Below are positions 42,397 to 51,530 of a DNA stretch of 64,000 bases, piece by piece. The notes beneath the pieces were generated by a model. The model did not search any database, was not told the DNA's origin, and saw only the letters and a list, made by a program, of their open reading frames with translations. The DNA is from an uncultured Muribaculaceae bacterium. Its GTDB lineage: Bacteria; Bacteroidota; Bacteroidia; Bacteroidales; Muribaculaceae. Position numbers and translations under genes: made by a program. Positions within the stretch are counted from its first letter, which is position 1, and every line of letters starts with the position of its first letter. The DNA is taken from the NCBI GenBank assembly GCA_944321685.1, contig CALUMH010000008.1:24466-88465 (forward strand), read 5' to 3'.

Positions 42397-44847
42397 ATGG
42401 TATATCCAAAGAATTTCGAGAGCAAAATCGACTTTGCCTCGGTAAGAAGTATGCTCGAAAGCAAGTGCCTCGGCCCACTTGGCATAAAATGCTGCCGGGC
42501 AATGCATTTTTCGAGTGATTTCGACACCGTCAAAAAATTACTGGAACAGACCAACGAATTTTTATCAATCATAACTTCGGGTAAGGAATTCCCTCTCAAC
42601 GGGTATCACGACCTTTCCGAACCGCTCAATTCAATCAAGGCACAAGGTGCTTACATGACAGCCGAGGAACTGTTCAACTTGCGCCGCTCGCTGCAAACCA
42701 TAGCCGAAATATCGGCATTTTTCAACAACGCGACCGTCAACGATGCTCCGGCCTATCCACGGCTTGCCGCACTCACCGCTTCGATGGCCACATTCCCGCA
42801 AATAGTGGCTCGCATCGACGGCATTATCGACAAATACGGCAACATCAAGGACAATGCTTCGCCCGAACTGCTTAACATTAAGCGCAACCTCGCATCGGCA
42901 ATGCAAAGCGTAAACTCGATAATGAAACGCATCATGTCGCAAGGCAAGGAACAGGGTTATATCGATAGCGATGTGGCTCCCTCGATGCGCGACGGCCGCC
43001 TTGTGATTCCCGTAGCCCCGATGAACAAACGTAAAATTCGAGGCATAGTTCACGACGAGTCGGCCACGGGGAAAACCATCTTCATCGAACCGGAACAGAT
43101 TGTCGAAGCCAACAACAATATCCGCGAGCTTGAAAATGAAATGCAGCGCGAAATAATACGCATCCTCACCGAAACGGCATCATTCATCCGCCCGCACATC
43201 AACGACCTGCTCAATTCTTACTCCATAATGGGCATAATCGACTTCATCAGGGCCAAAGCCTTGTTTGCCAACGAGACAGGAGGTAATATGCCCGTCCTCG
43301 AACGCAAGCCTCAAGTGGAATATTACCATGCCGTGCACCCTACCCTGCTGCTGTCGTTACGCTCACAAGGCAAAGAGGTGGTGCCGCTCAACATCAACCT
43401 TGATTCGAAAAATCGCATCTTGCTGATTTCGGGCCCTAATGCCGGCGGGAAATCGGTGTGCCTGAAAACGGTGAGCATAGTACAATACATGACGCAATGC
43501 GGCCTGCTGCCGCCGGTTTACGACAATTCGCACATAGGGGTTTTCAAGAACCTGTTTATCGATATCGGCGACGAGCAATCGATTGAGAACGACCTTAGTA
43601 CCTACAGCTCGCACCTCACCAACATGAAATTTTTCATGAACAACGGTGGTGGCGACACATTGGTACTAATTGACGAATTCGGAGGCGGAACCGAACCGCA
43701 AATTGGTGGCGCAATAGCCCAAGCCATACTGAAACGGCTCAACGAGAAGCAAATTTTCGGTGTAATCACCACTCATTACCAAAATCTGAAACATTTTGCC
43801 GAAGACACCCCGGGACTGGTGAACGGTGCCATGCTTTACGACCGCCGAAATATGCGTCCGCTTTTCCAGTTGTCGATAGGCTATCCCGGCAGCTCTTTTG
43901 CCATTGAAATAGCCCGCAACATAGGCCTGCCCGGCGAAGTGATAAAAGATGCCGAGGAGATAGTGGGCAGCGACTACATCAATATGGACAAATACTTGCT
44001 TGATATTGCGCGCGACAAAAAATACTGGGAAAACAAGAGAACCGAAATACATAATCGCAACAAGCGGCTGCAACAACTCGAAGAGCAATATGAAAACGAA
44101 ATAGAACGCCTTGGCAACGAGCAACGCAACATCATAAAAGAAGCCCGGGAAGAAGCCCGGCAAATATTGTCGCAGAGCAATGCCACAATAGAGCGGACAA
44201 TCCACGAGATACGCAAATCGCAAGCCGAAAAAGAGCAAACAAAAGAATTGCGCAAGCAACTCGACGAGTTTAAATCTCAACTCGAAAACGATGAAATACC
44301 GCTCACCGATTTGCGCCGAGGCAGCAGCATAAAACCGCGCAAGCCGAAACAGGCCAAGCAGGCTCCGCGCAAAGAAGAACCGTCGGAACCGGTCAAAGTG
44401 GGAGACTACGCAGCCATCGACGGCAACAACACTCCTTGCCGTGTACTTGAAATATCGGGTAATATGGCAACAATTGCAATGGGCAACTTCAGGTCGAGGG
44501 TGGCAATAAACCGCCTGCGCAAGGTAAATGCACCTCAAGCAGCATCGCAGCAGCACTCAATAAGCGTTACCATGAGCAACGACATTCGCCGCCGCCAACT
44601 CGACTTCAAGCCCGACATCGACGTGCGCGGAATGCGTGCCGATGAAGCCATACAGGCCGTGACATATTTCATCGACGATGCCATTCAATTCAACGCCAAG
44701 CAAGTGCGAATTCTGCACGGCACGGGAAACGGCATTCTGCGCCAGCGAATACGCGAATACCTCAACACCGTAGCCGGAGTAAAATCCTACCGCGACGAAC
44801 ACGTGCAATTCGGCGGTGCAGGCATAACCGTGGTGGTTTTGGAATAA
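42397..44847 (+). CDS. mutS2: Endonuclease MutS2
   Basis: This 816-residue protein of the MutS2 family restrains recombination and, in some bacteria, rescues stalled ribosomes. A MutS core and clamp helices (residues about 1-320) precede the ATPase with ISGPNAGGKSVCLKT (Walker A), TLVLIDEFGGGTEP (Walker B) and VITTHYQNLK. A long coiled coil (LEEQYENEIERLGNEQ) and a KOW-like segment follow. The C-terminal Smr nuclease domain has DVRGMRADEA and ILHGTGNGILRQ. It lacks the MutS mismatch-binding N-terminal domain, as expected. It ends 6 bp from the convergent Cys-rich gene with no room for a normal terminator. Confidence 0.95.
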   Translation: MVYPKNFESKIDFASVRSMLESKCLGPLGIKCCRAMHFSSDFDTVKKLLEQTNEFLSIITSGKEFPLNGYHDLSEPLNSIKAQGAYMTAEELFNLRRSLQTIAEISAFFNNATVNDAPAYPRLAALTASMATFPQIVARIDGIIDKYGNIKDNASPELLNIKRNLASAMQSVNSIMKRIMSQGKEQGYIDSDVAPSMRDGRLVIPVAPMNKRKIRGIVHDESATGKTIFIEPEQIVEANNNIRELENEMQREIIRILTETASFIRPHINDLLNSYSIMGIIDFIRAKALFANETGGNMPVLERKPQVEYYHAVHPTLLLSLRSQGKEVVPLNINLDSKNRILLISGPNAGGKSVCLKTVSIVQYMTQCGLLPPVYDNSHIGVFKNLFIDIGDEQSIENDLSTYSSHLTNMKFFMNNGGGDTLVLIDEFGGGTEPQIGGAIAQAILKRLNEKQIFGVITTHYQNLKHFAEDTPGLVNGAMLYDRRNMRPLFQLSIGYPGSSFAIEIARNIGLPGEVIKDAEEIVGSDYINMDKYLLDIARDKKYWENKRTEIHNRNKRLQQLEEQYENEIERLGNEQRNIIKEAREEARQILSQSNATIERTIHEIRKSQAEKEQTKELRKQLDEFKSQLENDEIPLTDLRRGSSIKPRKPKQAKQAPRKEEPSEPVKVGDYAAIDGNNTPCRVLEISGNMATIAMGNFRSRVAINRLRKVNAPQAASQQHSISVTMSNDIRRRQLDFKPDIDVRGMRADEAIQAVTYFIDDAIQFNAKQVRILHGTGNGILRQRIREYLNTVAGVKSYRDEHVQFGGAGITVVVLE

Positions 44848-44853
44848 TGCAGG

Positions 44854-45018
44854 TTACTTCGCTTTGTCGCAGCGGGATTTACAAGTCTTGGCGAGGGAAC
44901 ATCCGGCACAAAATGGATTTTCGGGAGTATGTGTGTGGCGCGTACGGTATATCTTGTATGCTATTGCTCCTGCAACCGCAACCAGTATCACACCCACTGC
45001 CGCATATTGCCACATCAT
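44854..45018 (-). CDS. Cys-rich single-pass membrane peptide (FeoB-associated type)
   Basis: The 54-residue peptide has one transmembrane helix (about residues 5-24, YAAVGVILVAVAGAIAYKI), a basic His-containing linker and a C-terminal cysteine cluster NPFCAGCSLAKTCKSRC. This is the pattern of the FeoB-associated Cys-rich membrane proteins (PF12669). No feoB gene is near. Its ATG overlaps the Nudix stop (ATGA), so it is expressed as the last gene of a long operon. The cysteines may bind iron or another metal. The longer ORF that starts at 45114 is rejected because it lies inside the Nudix gene in another frame. Confidence 0.75.
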   Translation of the reverse strand: MMWQYAAVGVILVAVAGAIAYKIYRTRHTHTPENPFCAGCSLAKTCKSRCDKAK

Positions 45019-45530
45019 AATTCCAACGAATTTTTCAATCGGGCAAATTCTTGCTCGAAATTGGGTGTAAACACACCTTGCCCTATTGCAGCTTCTATTT
45101 CGGCAATAGTCCAAAAGCGACCCTCATCTATTTCGACGGGGTCGAATGTTATTACATCGGCACCGCCTATCACAGTCATGAATGTGTTCACAAGTTCTCG
45201 TTCCACGCGGCTCTGAAACACATAACGAAACAACAAGCGCGGCTCAATGTAGTGCAAGCCCAGTTCTTCACGAGCCTCGCGGCGCAATGCAGCTTCAATG
45301 TCTTCACCATAATCCACATGGCCGCCCACCGAGGTATCCCACTTGCCCGGTTGTATGTCTTTCGACATCGAGCGTTTTTGCAAATACAATTCACCGGTAC
45401 TGTTAAACACGTGCAAATGCACCACCGGATGCAAAAGCATCGAACCTGAATGACATTCGCGCCGAGTGGCTTTACCTATGACATTACCGGCCTCATCGAC
45501 CAACGGAAATAATTCTTCACTACTCATCAT
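45015..45530 (-). CDS. Nudix hydrolase
   Basis: This 171-residue protein has a complete Nudix box, GGHVDYGEDIEAALRREAREELGL, matching GX5EX7REUXEEXGU. The N-terminal part (LFPLVDEAGNVIGKATRRECH) and HPVVHLHVFN resemble the isopentenyl-diphosphate isomerase-like Nudix group (YfcD type), but the enzyme has no clear IPP isomerase active-site cysteine pair. The substrate is unknown. It overlaps topB by four bases upstream and the Cys-rich peptide by four bases downstream (both ATGA). Confidence 0.88.
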   Translation of the reverse strand: MMSSEELFPLVDEAGNVIGKATRRECHSGSMLLHPVVHLHVFNSTGELYLQKRSMSKDIQPGKWDTSVGGHVDYGEDIEAALRREAREELGLHYIEPRLLFRYVFQSRVERELVNTFMTVIGGADVITFDPVEIDEGRFWTIAEIEAAIGQGVFTPNFEQEFARLKNSLEL

Positions 45531-47578
45531 TTCACACTGTATTTTGCTTTTATCATATCTCTCAATTCTTCGGGAGAAATCGTGACCGGATATTCGTCAA
45601 ACGGCAACCGCAACGAGCAACCGTTCTTATACTCGCTGCACCCGTATGCAGTGCTACCCTTGAGCAAATGCCCTTTGCCACACACCGGACACACTATATC
45701 GGCAATCGAAGCCACGGCGGCCGACTCGCTTTTCTTCGATTTGCGCGACTTCTTTGTCTTTTTCGACGTTTCTTCTTTCTCTATTACTATATTATTGTGG
45801 CTGTTATCCGACAGCACATTTATAACAATTGAGTTTACCATCTCCTTCAATTCGGCGAGGAATTGCCCTGCGTCATATTCTTTACGCTCGATTTTGCGCA
45901 ACTTGTTTTCCCACAATCCGGTCAATTTTGCCGATTTCAGCAACTCCTCTTGAATGGTGTCGATGAGTGCTATACCGGCCGCAGTGGCAACAATGCTTTT
46001 CTTTTCACGCCTTATATATCTGCGCTTGAACAGTATCTCGATTATTGCCGCACGGGTTGATGGGCGACCTATGCCATTTTCCTTCATTGCATCGCGCAAT
46101 TCCTCGTCATCAACCGACTTTCCTGCGGTCTCCATTGCACGCAACAGCGTTCCTTCGGTGTACAGCTTAGGCGGCTGGGTAGTTTTTTTCAACAATGACG
46201 GCTCGTGCGGTCCCTCTTCATCAACCACAAATTGCGGCATGATTTGGTTCTCGTCATCGTCATTGCTGCCTGCATTTTCTTTATCGCGTTCATATATCTC
46301 ACGCCACCCTTTTACCAAAATCTGCTTGCCTGTGGCTTTAAATTCCACTTCCCCGGCCACGGCATTGACAGTGGTTTGTGAAAATTCGCAATCGGGATAA
46401 AAGGCTGCAATAAATCGCTTGGCTATCATGTCATACACACGCTTCTCTTCGGCAGTCAAGGCAACCGTCTGTGGCGGCACATTGGTAGGTATAATGGCAT
46501 GGTGGTCGGTAACCTTTGAATTATCGAAAACCTTCTTCGACTTTGGGATTTTCTTCGACAAAACCGGCTCGGTAAGAGCCGAATATGGCGACATGGCTTG
46601 CATTATGCCACTTATTTTGGGGTATATGTCATCACTCAGATAAGTGGTATCGACACGTGGATAAGTGGTGACTTTTTTCTCATACAACGATTGTATGTAA
46701 CGCAACGTTTCCTCGGCAGTATAACCCAACTTTTTATTGCATTCCACCTGCAACGATGTGAGGTCGAACAACCGCGGCGGAGCTTCCTTCCCTCGCTTGG
46801 TAGTCACTCCTGTTATATGCAACAACGATGCCTTAATGGCATCAATCACCGCCATGGCTTCGGCTTCGCTCTTATATTTGCCTTTTACCGAATTAAATAC
46901 CGTGTTGCGATAAGTCGTTTTTATTTCCCAGTAATCTTCAGGAACAAAACAGGCAATTTCCTTTTGCCTGTTCACTATAAGTGCCAGTGTGGGAGTCTGT
47001 ACCCTCCCTATCGACAAAACATTACCGCCACCTTGCGAATACTTCAGCGTATAAAGCCGGGTGGCATTCATGCCAAGTATCCAGTCGCCTATGGCTCGCG
47101 ACAACCCTGCAAAATAAAGCGAATCAAAATCAATCTGCGGGCGTAAATTCTTGAACCCTTCGCGAATGCTTTCATCGGTAAGCGACGAAATCCACAACCG
47201 CCTCACAGGTTTGGCACACCCGGCCTTTTGCATCACCCACCGCTGTATCAACTCGCCTTCTTGCCCGGCATCGCCACAGTTTATCACCTCGTCGGCTTGA
47301 CCTATCAGAGTCTCTATTACTTTAAATTGCTTTTCAATGCCTTTGTCGGCAATAAGTTTTATGCCGAAACGTTGCGGTATCATGGGCAATGCGCCAAGAC
47401 TCCACTTCTTCCAGGCTTCGGTATAATCTTGCGGTTCCTTAAGCGTACACAAATGCCCGAAGGTCCAAGTCACACAATACTCCGAACCCTCGTAATAGCC
47501 GTCACGCCTCACTTCGGCACCAAGAATGCTTGCAATGTCCTTGGCGACACTCGGTTTCTCGGTAATGCAAACTTTCAT
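45527..47578 (-). CDS. topB: DNA topoisomerase III
   Basis: This 683-residue type IA topoisomerase has the Toprim domain (ITEKPSVAKDIASILG, then CGDAGQEGELIQRWV), RLWISSLTDESI, the active-site block TTYPRVDTTYLS with the tyrosine of YPR, and ENGIGRPSTRAAII. A Lys-rich linker follows (KKTKKSRKSKKSE), then a single zinc-ribbon-like end (CPVCGKGHLLKGSTAYGCSEYKNGC). Chromosomal TopB decatenates replication intermediates. Very similar enzymes are found on conjugative elements, but nothing mobile is seen here. It overlaps mazG and the Nudix gene by four bases each. Confidence 0.95.
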   Translation of the reverse strand: MKVCITEKPSVAKDIASILGAEVRRDGYYEGSEYCVTWTFGHLCTLKEPQDYTEAWKKWSLGALPMIPQRFGIKLIADKGIEKQFKVIETLIGQADEVINCGDAGQEGELIQRWVMQKAGCAKPVRRLWISSLTDESIREGFKNLRPQIDFDSLYFAGLSRAIGDWILGMNATRLYTLKYSQGGGNVLSIGRVQTPTLALIVNRQKEIACFVPEDYWEIKTTYRNTVFNSVKGKYKSEAEAMAVIDAIKASLLHITGVTTKRGKEAPPRLFDLTSLQVECNKKLGYTAEETLRYIQSLYEKKVTTYPRVDTTYLSDDIYPKISGIMQAMSPYSALTEPVLSKKIPKSKKVFDNSKVTDHHAIIPTNVPPQTVALTAEEKRVYDMIAKRFIAAFYPDCEFSQTTVNAVAGEVEFKATGKQILVKGWREIYERDKENAGSNDDDENQIMPQFVVDEEGPHEPSLLKKTTQPPKLYTEGTLLRAMETAGKSVDDEELRDAMKENGIGRPSTRAAIIEILFKRRYIRREKKSIVATAAGIALIDTIQEELLKSAKLTGLWENKLRKIERKEYDAGQFLAELKEMVNSIVINVLSDNSHNNIVIEKEETSKKTKKSRKSKKSESAAVASIADIVCPVCGKGHLLKGSTAYGCSEYKNGCSLRLPFDEYPVTISPEELRDMIKAKYSVK

Positions 47579-48372
47579 TTACCCTCTTTCTCCTGCGCCT
47601 TGGCCTCGTTCCAGTATTCATCCATTTCAGCAAGCGTCATTTCATTCAACTTCCTGCCGTTTTCATGCGCACGCTTTTCCACATGGTTGAAACGGGATAT
47701 AAATTTGCGGTTGGTCTTTTCTAAAGCCGTATCGGGATTGACGCCATACAAACGGGCTGCATTTACGATACTGAAAAGCAAGTCACCAAACTCCTTCTCC
47801 TCGTTATCGGTATCACCCTTGCGCATCTCGGCCTCCACTTCGCCAAGCTCTTCTTTTACTTTGGCCCACACATCCTCGCGCTGTTCCCAGTCGAAACCCA
47901 CATTGGCGGCTTTTTCCTGTATGCGGTAAGCCTTGATCAGCGATGGCAGCGACGATGGCACACCGGCAAGCACGGTCTTGTTGCCACCTTTTTCCTTAAG
48001 CTTGATTTGCTCCCAATTTTGCGTTACTTCATCGGCTCCGTCAACATGAACCGAACCAAACACATGCGGATGCCTGAAAACCAATTTCTCACGCAATGCA
48101 TTACACACATCGGCAACATCAAAACGGTCCTGTTCATCGGCTATCTTAGAATAAAATATTATATGCAATAACACATCGCCAAGTTCTTTTTTTATCGATT
48201 GAACATCGTCGCCAAGCAAGGCATCCGACAGTTCCATCACCTCTTCCACGGTATTAGGGCGCAAGCTCTCATTGGTTTGCTTTGCGTCCCACGGGCATTT
48301 CACACGCAACTCGTCAAGCACATCAAGCAACTTGCCGAATGCTTCAAGTTTTTGTTCCCTTGTGTTAGACAT
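47575..48372 (-). CDS. mazG: Nucleoside triphosphate pyrophosphohydrolase MazG
   Basis: This 265-residue two-domain MazG degrades (d)NTPs to monophosphates. The first domain has CPWDAKQTNESLRPNTVEE with the EExxE metal motif (EEVMELSDALL) and DVLLHIIFYSKIA. The second repeats the fold with GFDWEQREDVWAKVKEELGE and EFGDLLFSIVNAARL. It overlaps topB by four bases and lies 9 bp after the dsbD stop. With rdgB at 3.4 kb, two house-cleaning pyrophosphatases are present in the window. Confidence 0.95.
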   Translation of the reverse strand: MSNTREQKLEAFGKLLDVLDELRVKCPWDAKQTNESLRPNTVEEVMELSDALLGDDVQSIKKELGDVLLHIIFYSKIADEQDRFDVADVCNALREKLVFRHPHVFGSVHVDGADEVTQNWEQIKLKEKGGNKTVLAGVPSSLPSLIKAYRIQEKAANVGFDWEQREDVWAKVKEELGEVEAEMRKGDTDNEEKEFGDLLFSIVNAARLYGVNPDTALEKTNRKFISRFNHVEKRAHENGRKLNEMTLAEMDEYWNEAKAQEKEGK

Positions 48373-48381
48373 ATCTTTTTT

Positions 48382-50352
48382 TTATTTCTTGTAATTTTTA
48401 ATTCCGTCGTTCAAGAACGTTGTGAAATTTTCCACATTTTCGTCAAAATAAACAGGCCCGGCAGCAAGCGACCCGTCGGCATTAAGCACCACATAATACG
48501 GTTGCGAATTGGCCCTGAACTTGTAACGCTGCAAGTAACTCCACTTGTCGCCCACGTTGCGCAACTTCACTTCTTTCCCGTTTTCGGTCACTACAATAGG
48601 TTCGGGCAATTCAGCCTTATCGTCAACCATCAGCTTTATCATCACGAAATTCTCTTCAAGCAAACGGCGCACTTCGCTATTGTCGAGCACGGCTGCCTCC
48701 ATTTTACGGCAATTCACACAACCGTAACCTGAGAAATCGACCAATACTGGCTTCCCCTGCTTGGCACCCTCGCGCATTCCGGTTTCGTAATCGTCATATT
48801 CGACAAATTCACCGCCATACAGATTGAAATCCTGCGTGTACAACGGCGGCACAAATGCGCTCACACTTTTAAGCGGTGCTCCCCACAAGCCAGGCAACAA
48901 ATATACCGTGAAAGCAAGCGATACCATACCCAAAAACAGACGGAACACGCCGATGCCTTCATTTTCGGCATCGTGCGACAGTCGCAATTTCCCCAAAAGG
49001 TAAATTCCCAAAAGCCCGAAGATTGCTATCCATAACGAAATAAACACCTCACGGTCGAGAATACCCCACCCATAGGCAAGATCGGCAACCGAAAGGAATT
49101 TAAGCGATAATGCAAGTTCTATAAAACCGAGTACCACCTTCACTGTATTAAGCCAACCGCCCGACTTTGGCACACTTTTCATCCACGACGGGAACACCGC
49201 AAACAGAGTGAACGGTATGGCCAGGGCTACCGCAAATCCGGCCATGCCTACGGCAGGCCCGGTGATGTCGCCAAGGCTTGCTGCCTCCACAAGCAATGTG
49301 CCTATTATGGGTCCGGTACATGAAAACGATACCAGTGTCAATGTGAATGCCATGAAAAATATGCTCAATATTCCGGTGGTACGCTCAGCTTTGCTATCCA
49401 TCTTGTTTGCCCACGAATCGGGCAATTTTATCTCAAACGCACCGAAGAATGATATGGCAAATACCACCAGCAGCAAGAAGAATATAATATTGAAAACGGC
49501 ATCGGTTGACAAAGCATTCAACTTGCTTGCACCGAAAATTCCAGTCACAAGCAATCCGAGAAGCAAATAAATCACCACAATCGACAAACCGTATATCACA
49601 GCATCCCTAACCGACTTGCCTCGCGATCCGCTCTTTTTCAAGAAGAAACTTACCGTGAGCGGTATCATGGGCCACACACATGGTGTGAGCAATGCCAACA
49701 ACCCGCCAAGGAAACCGGCAAAAAAGATATACCACAGCGAATAAGACGACACATCGCCCACCACATCGCCGGCATTATGCACGTCAACCGGTTTCCACAG
49801 GTCATCGGTAGTAAAACCGGCATCTTTTTCCTCTTTTGGATTGGCTTTGCCTACAACCGATTTATCCGGTACCGGTTCTGCCACGACCTTTACTTCTTTG
49901 ATAAACTTGAACTCCTCACTTGCTGGAGCCTGGCACGTAACGTTGTTGCATACCATATATCTCACATAGCCTTCTATGCTATAACCGGCATCCATATCTT
50001 CGACTTTGAACCGTTGCGTGATGGTCACATTATCTTCCCACCAACCCAATTTCAAGTTAAATACCTTGTCGATCTCTTCATGCGGATTTCGGTCGGGCAT
50101 CGGCTCACCTTCAAGTTCAATGCCTTCCACCTTGTCCCAATTAATGGCAGTAGCCACAGGCCCCCCTTCTGGAATATCCATCGAATAAAGATGCCAACCT
50201 TTATTTATCACTGCGGCAAATGTCATCACACCGGTTCCGTCATCTTCAACCGATATGCTTGTCGTCCATTTTACAGGATTTAAAATCTGCCCCATTGCCG
50301 ACACATACACCGACACGAGCAAAACCATGCTTAACGCTATCTTTTTTACCAT
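48382..50352 (-). CDS. dsbD: Thiol:disulfide interchange protein DsbD-type
   Basis: The 656-residue protein carries electrons from cytoplasmic thioredoxin to the periplasm. A signal peptide (MVKKIALSM to AMGQ) precedes the N-terminal DsbD-alpha domain (residues about 25-150) with the pair CNNVTC. Then come eight membrane helices of the CcdA type (ALLTPCVWPMIPLTVSFF and SFSCTGPIIG hold the two membrane cysteines). The C-terminal thioredoxin domain has CVNC (GYGCVNCRKME). All six redox cysteines are therefore present. It is between the LptF/G permease gene (11 bp) and mazG (9 bp). Confidence 0.94.
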   Translation of the reverse strand: MVKKIALSMVLLVSVYVSAMGQILNPVKWTTSISVEDDGTGVMTFAAVINKGWHLYSMDIPEGGPVATAINWDKVEGIELEGEPMPDRNPHEEIDKVFNLKLGWWEDNVTITQRFKVEDMDAGYSIEGYVRYMVCNNVTCQAPASEEFKFIKEVKVVAEPVPDKSVVGKANPKEEKDAGFTTDDLWKPVDVHNAGDVVGDVSSYSLWYIFFAGFLGGLLALLTPCVWPMIPLTVSFFLKKSGSRGKSVRDAVIYGLSIVVIYLLLGLLVTGIFGASKLNALSTDAVFNIIFFLLLVVFAISFFGAFEIKLPDSWANKMDSKAERTTGILSIFFMAFTLTLVSFSCTGPIIGTLLVEAASLGDITGPAVGMAGFAVALAIPFTLFAVFPSWMKSVPKSGGWLNTVKVVLGFIELALSLKFLSVADLAYGWGILDREVFISLWIAIFGLLGIYLLGKLRLSHDAENEGIGVFRLFLGMVSLAFTVYLLPGLWGAPLKSVSAFVPPLYTQDFNLYGGEFVEYDDYETGMREGAKQGKPVLVDFSGYGCVNCRKMEAAVLDNSEVRRLLEENFVMIKLMVDDKAELPEPIVVTENGKEVKLRNVGDKWSYLQRYKFRANSQPYYVVLNADGSLAAGPVYFDENVENFTTFLNDGIKNYKK

Positions 50353-50363
50353 ATCCGCTTCTT

Positions 50364-51506
50364 TTATATTGATGCCTTGCGATACAAGTATATCGCGATA
50401 AACGTATATAATATATTAGGTATCCACATAGCCACAAATGGTGATGTGTAACCCGAAACAGCAAATGTTGACGTAATTGTCGTAAACAATATATAGGAGA
50501 AACTGAGCACAAGCCCTATGCCTATATTAACCCCCATGCCGCCTTTCACCTTGCGCGACGACAATGACAAGCCTATAATCGTCAGGATGAATGCCGCCGC
50601 CGTCGAGGCATACCGGCGTTCCAGCTCAATTTCAAAATTCTTTATATTAGCCACCCCGCGGCTCTTCTGCCTGTCGATGTAACTTTTCAATTCAGGCAAA
50701 GTAAGCATTTCTTGCGCATTTGCCGCAATCAGGAAATCTCGCGGTTCTATTTCTATTATAGTGTCAAGGCTAGCTCCACGCACAATGGTTTCACGCAACC
50801 CTTCAAAATTCCTTATTGTATAATTCTTAACCGTCCAGTGATACAGTGTATCATATAAAATCCGCTCGGCCGTCATGCGCGATTTCAGTATCTTGTCGTT
50901 AAATTTCTCAAGTGAGAAACGGAACCCCGCCTTCGAGCGGTTGTCATACCTCGACATATAGGCTATCACGCCCGGCGACACCTGCAACTGTATATTGGTT
51001 CCGTAATTTACTTCTTTGTTCTTCACATATTTATTGGTATATGCAATGCGTTCCACATTGGCCGGAGGAATTACATATGCCGCCAAATAAAATGAAAATA
51101 TCGCTATCACCGCTGCCGACACCATATAAGGCACCACAAGCCTGCGGTAACTGATACCGCTCGACAACATTGCTATAATCTCGGAATTGTCGGCAAGTTT
51201 TGATGTAAAAAATATTACCGCGATAAAAGTAAACAAAGGGCTGAACTGGTTGGCAAAATATGGCAGGAAATTGACAAAATAATCGAAAATGGTTTCTTCG
51301 AGCGGTGCGGTAAGCATGGCATCGAGCTTTTCGTTGATGTCAAACATAACCACTATGGCAAGCAACAGCACAATCGAAAACACATATGTTCCCAAGAACT
51401 TGCGAATGATGTAGCGGTCAAACATCTTCACAAGCGGCTTCCTTGCTTGCTTTTTATCATTGCCTTCGCGGTTAAATTTGCCTTTTATCTTATAAAGCAA
51501 TCCCAT
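50364..51506 (-). CDS. LptF/LptG family LPS export permease
   Basis: The 380-residue YjgP/YjgQ permease starts with a basic tail, then the family start MFDRYIIRKFLGTYVFSI. Three N-terminal helices, a large periplasmic beta-jellyroll segment (about residues 140-280) and three C-terminal helices (AAFILTIIGLSLSSRKVKGG) follow. With LptB it would form the inner-membrane LPS extraction complex. Bacteroidetes usually encode two such permeases, and only this one is in the window, so LptF versus LptG is not decided. It is 24 bp after tgt and 11 bp before dsbD. Confidence 0.9.
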   Translation of the reverse strand: MGLLYKIKGKFNREGNDKKQARKPLVKMFDRYIIRKFLGTYVFSIVLLLAIVVMFDINEKLDAMLTAPLEETIFDYFVNFLPYFANQFSPLFTFIAVIFFTSKLADNSEIIAMLSSGISYRRLVVPYMVSAAVIAIFSFYLAAYVIPPANVERIAYTNKYVKNKEVNYGTNIQLQVSPGVIAYMSRYDNRSKAGFRFSLEKFNDKILKSRMTAERILYDTLYHWTVKNYTIRNFEGLRETIVRGASLDTIIEIEPRDFLIAANAQEMLTLPELKSYIDRQKSRGVANIKNFEIELERRYASTAAAFILTIIGLSLSSRKVKGGMGVNIGIGLVLSFSYILFTTITSTFAVSGYTSPFVAMWIPNILYTFIAIYLYRKASI

Positions 51507-51530
51507 TATGCATTGTCTTAATTAATATGG

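Noticed and set aside
45527..47578. topB as a marker of an integrated conjugative element
   Set aside because: TopB-like enzymes are frequent on such elements, but here it overlaps mazG and a Nudix gene in a housekeeping operon, with no tra genes, integrase or repeats nearby.
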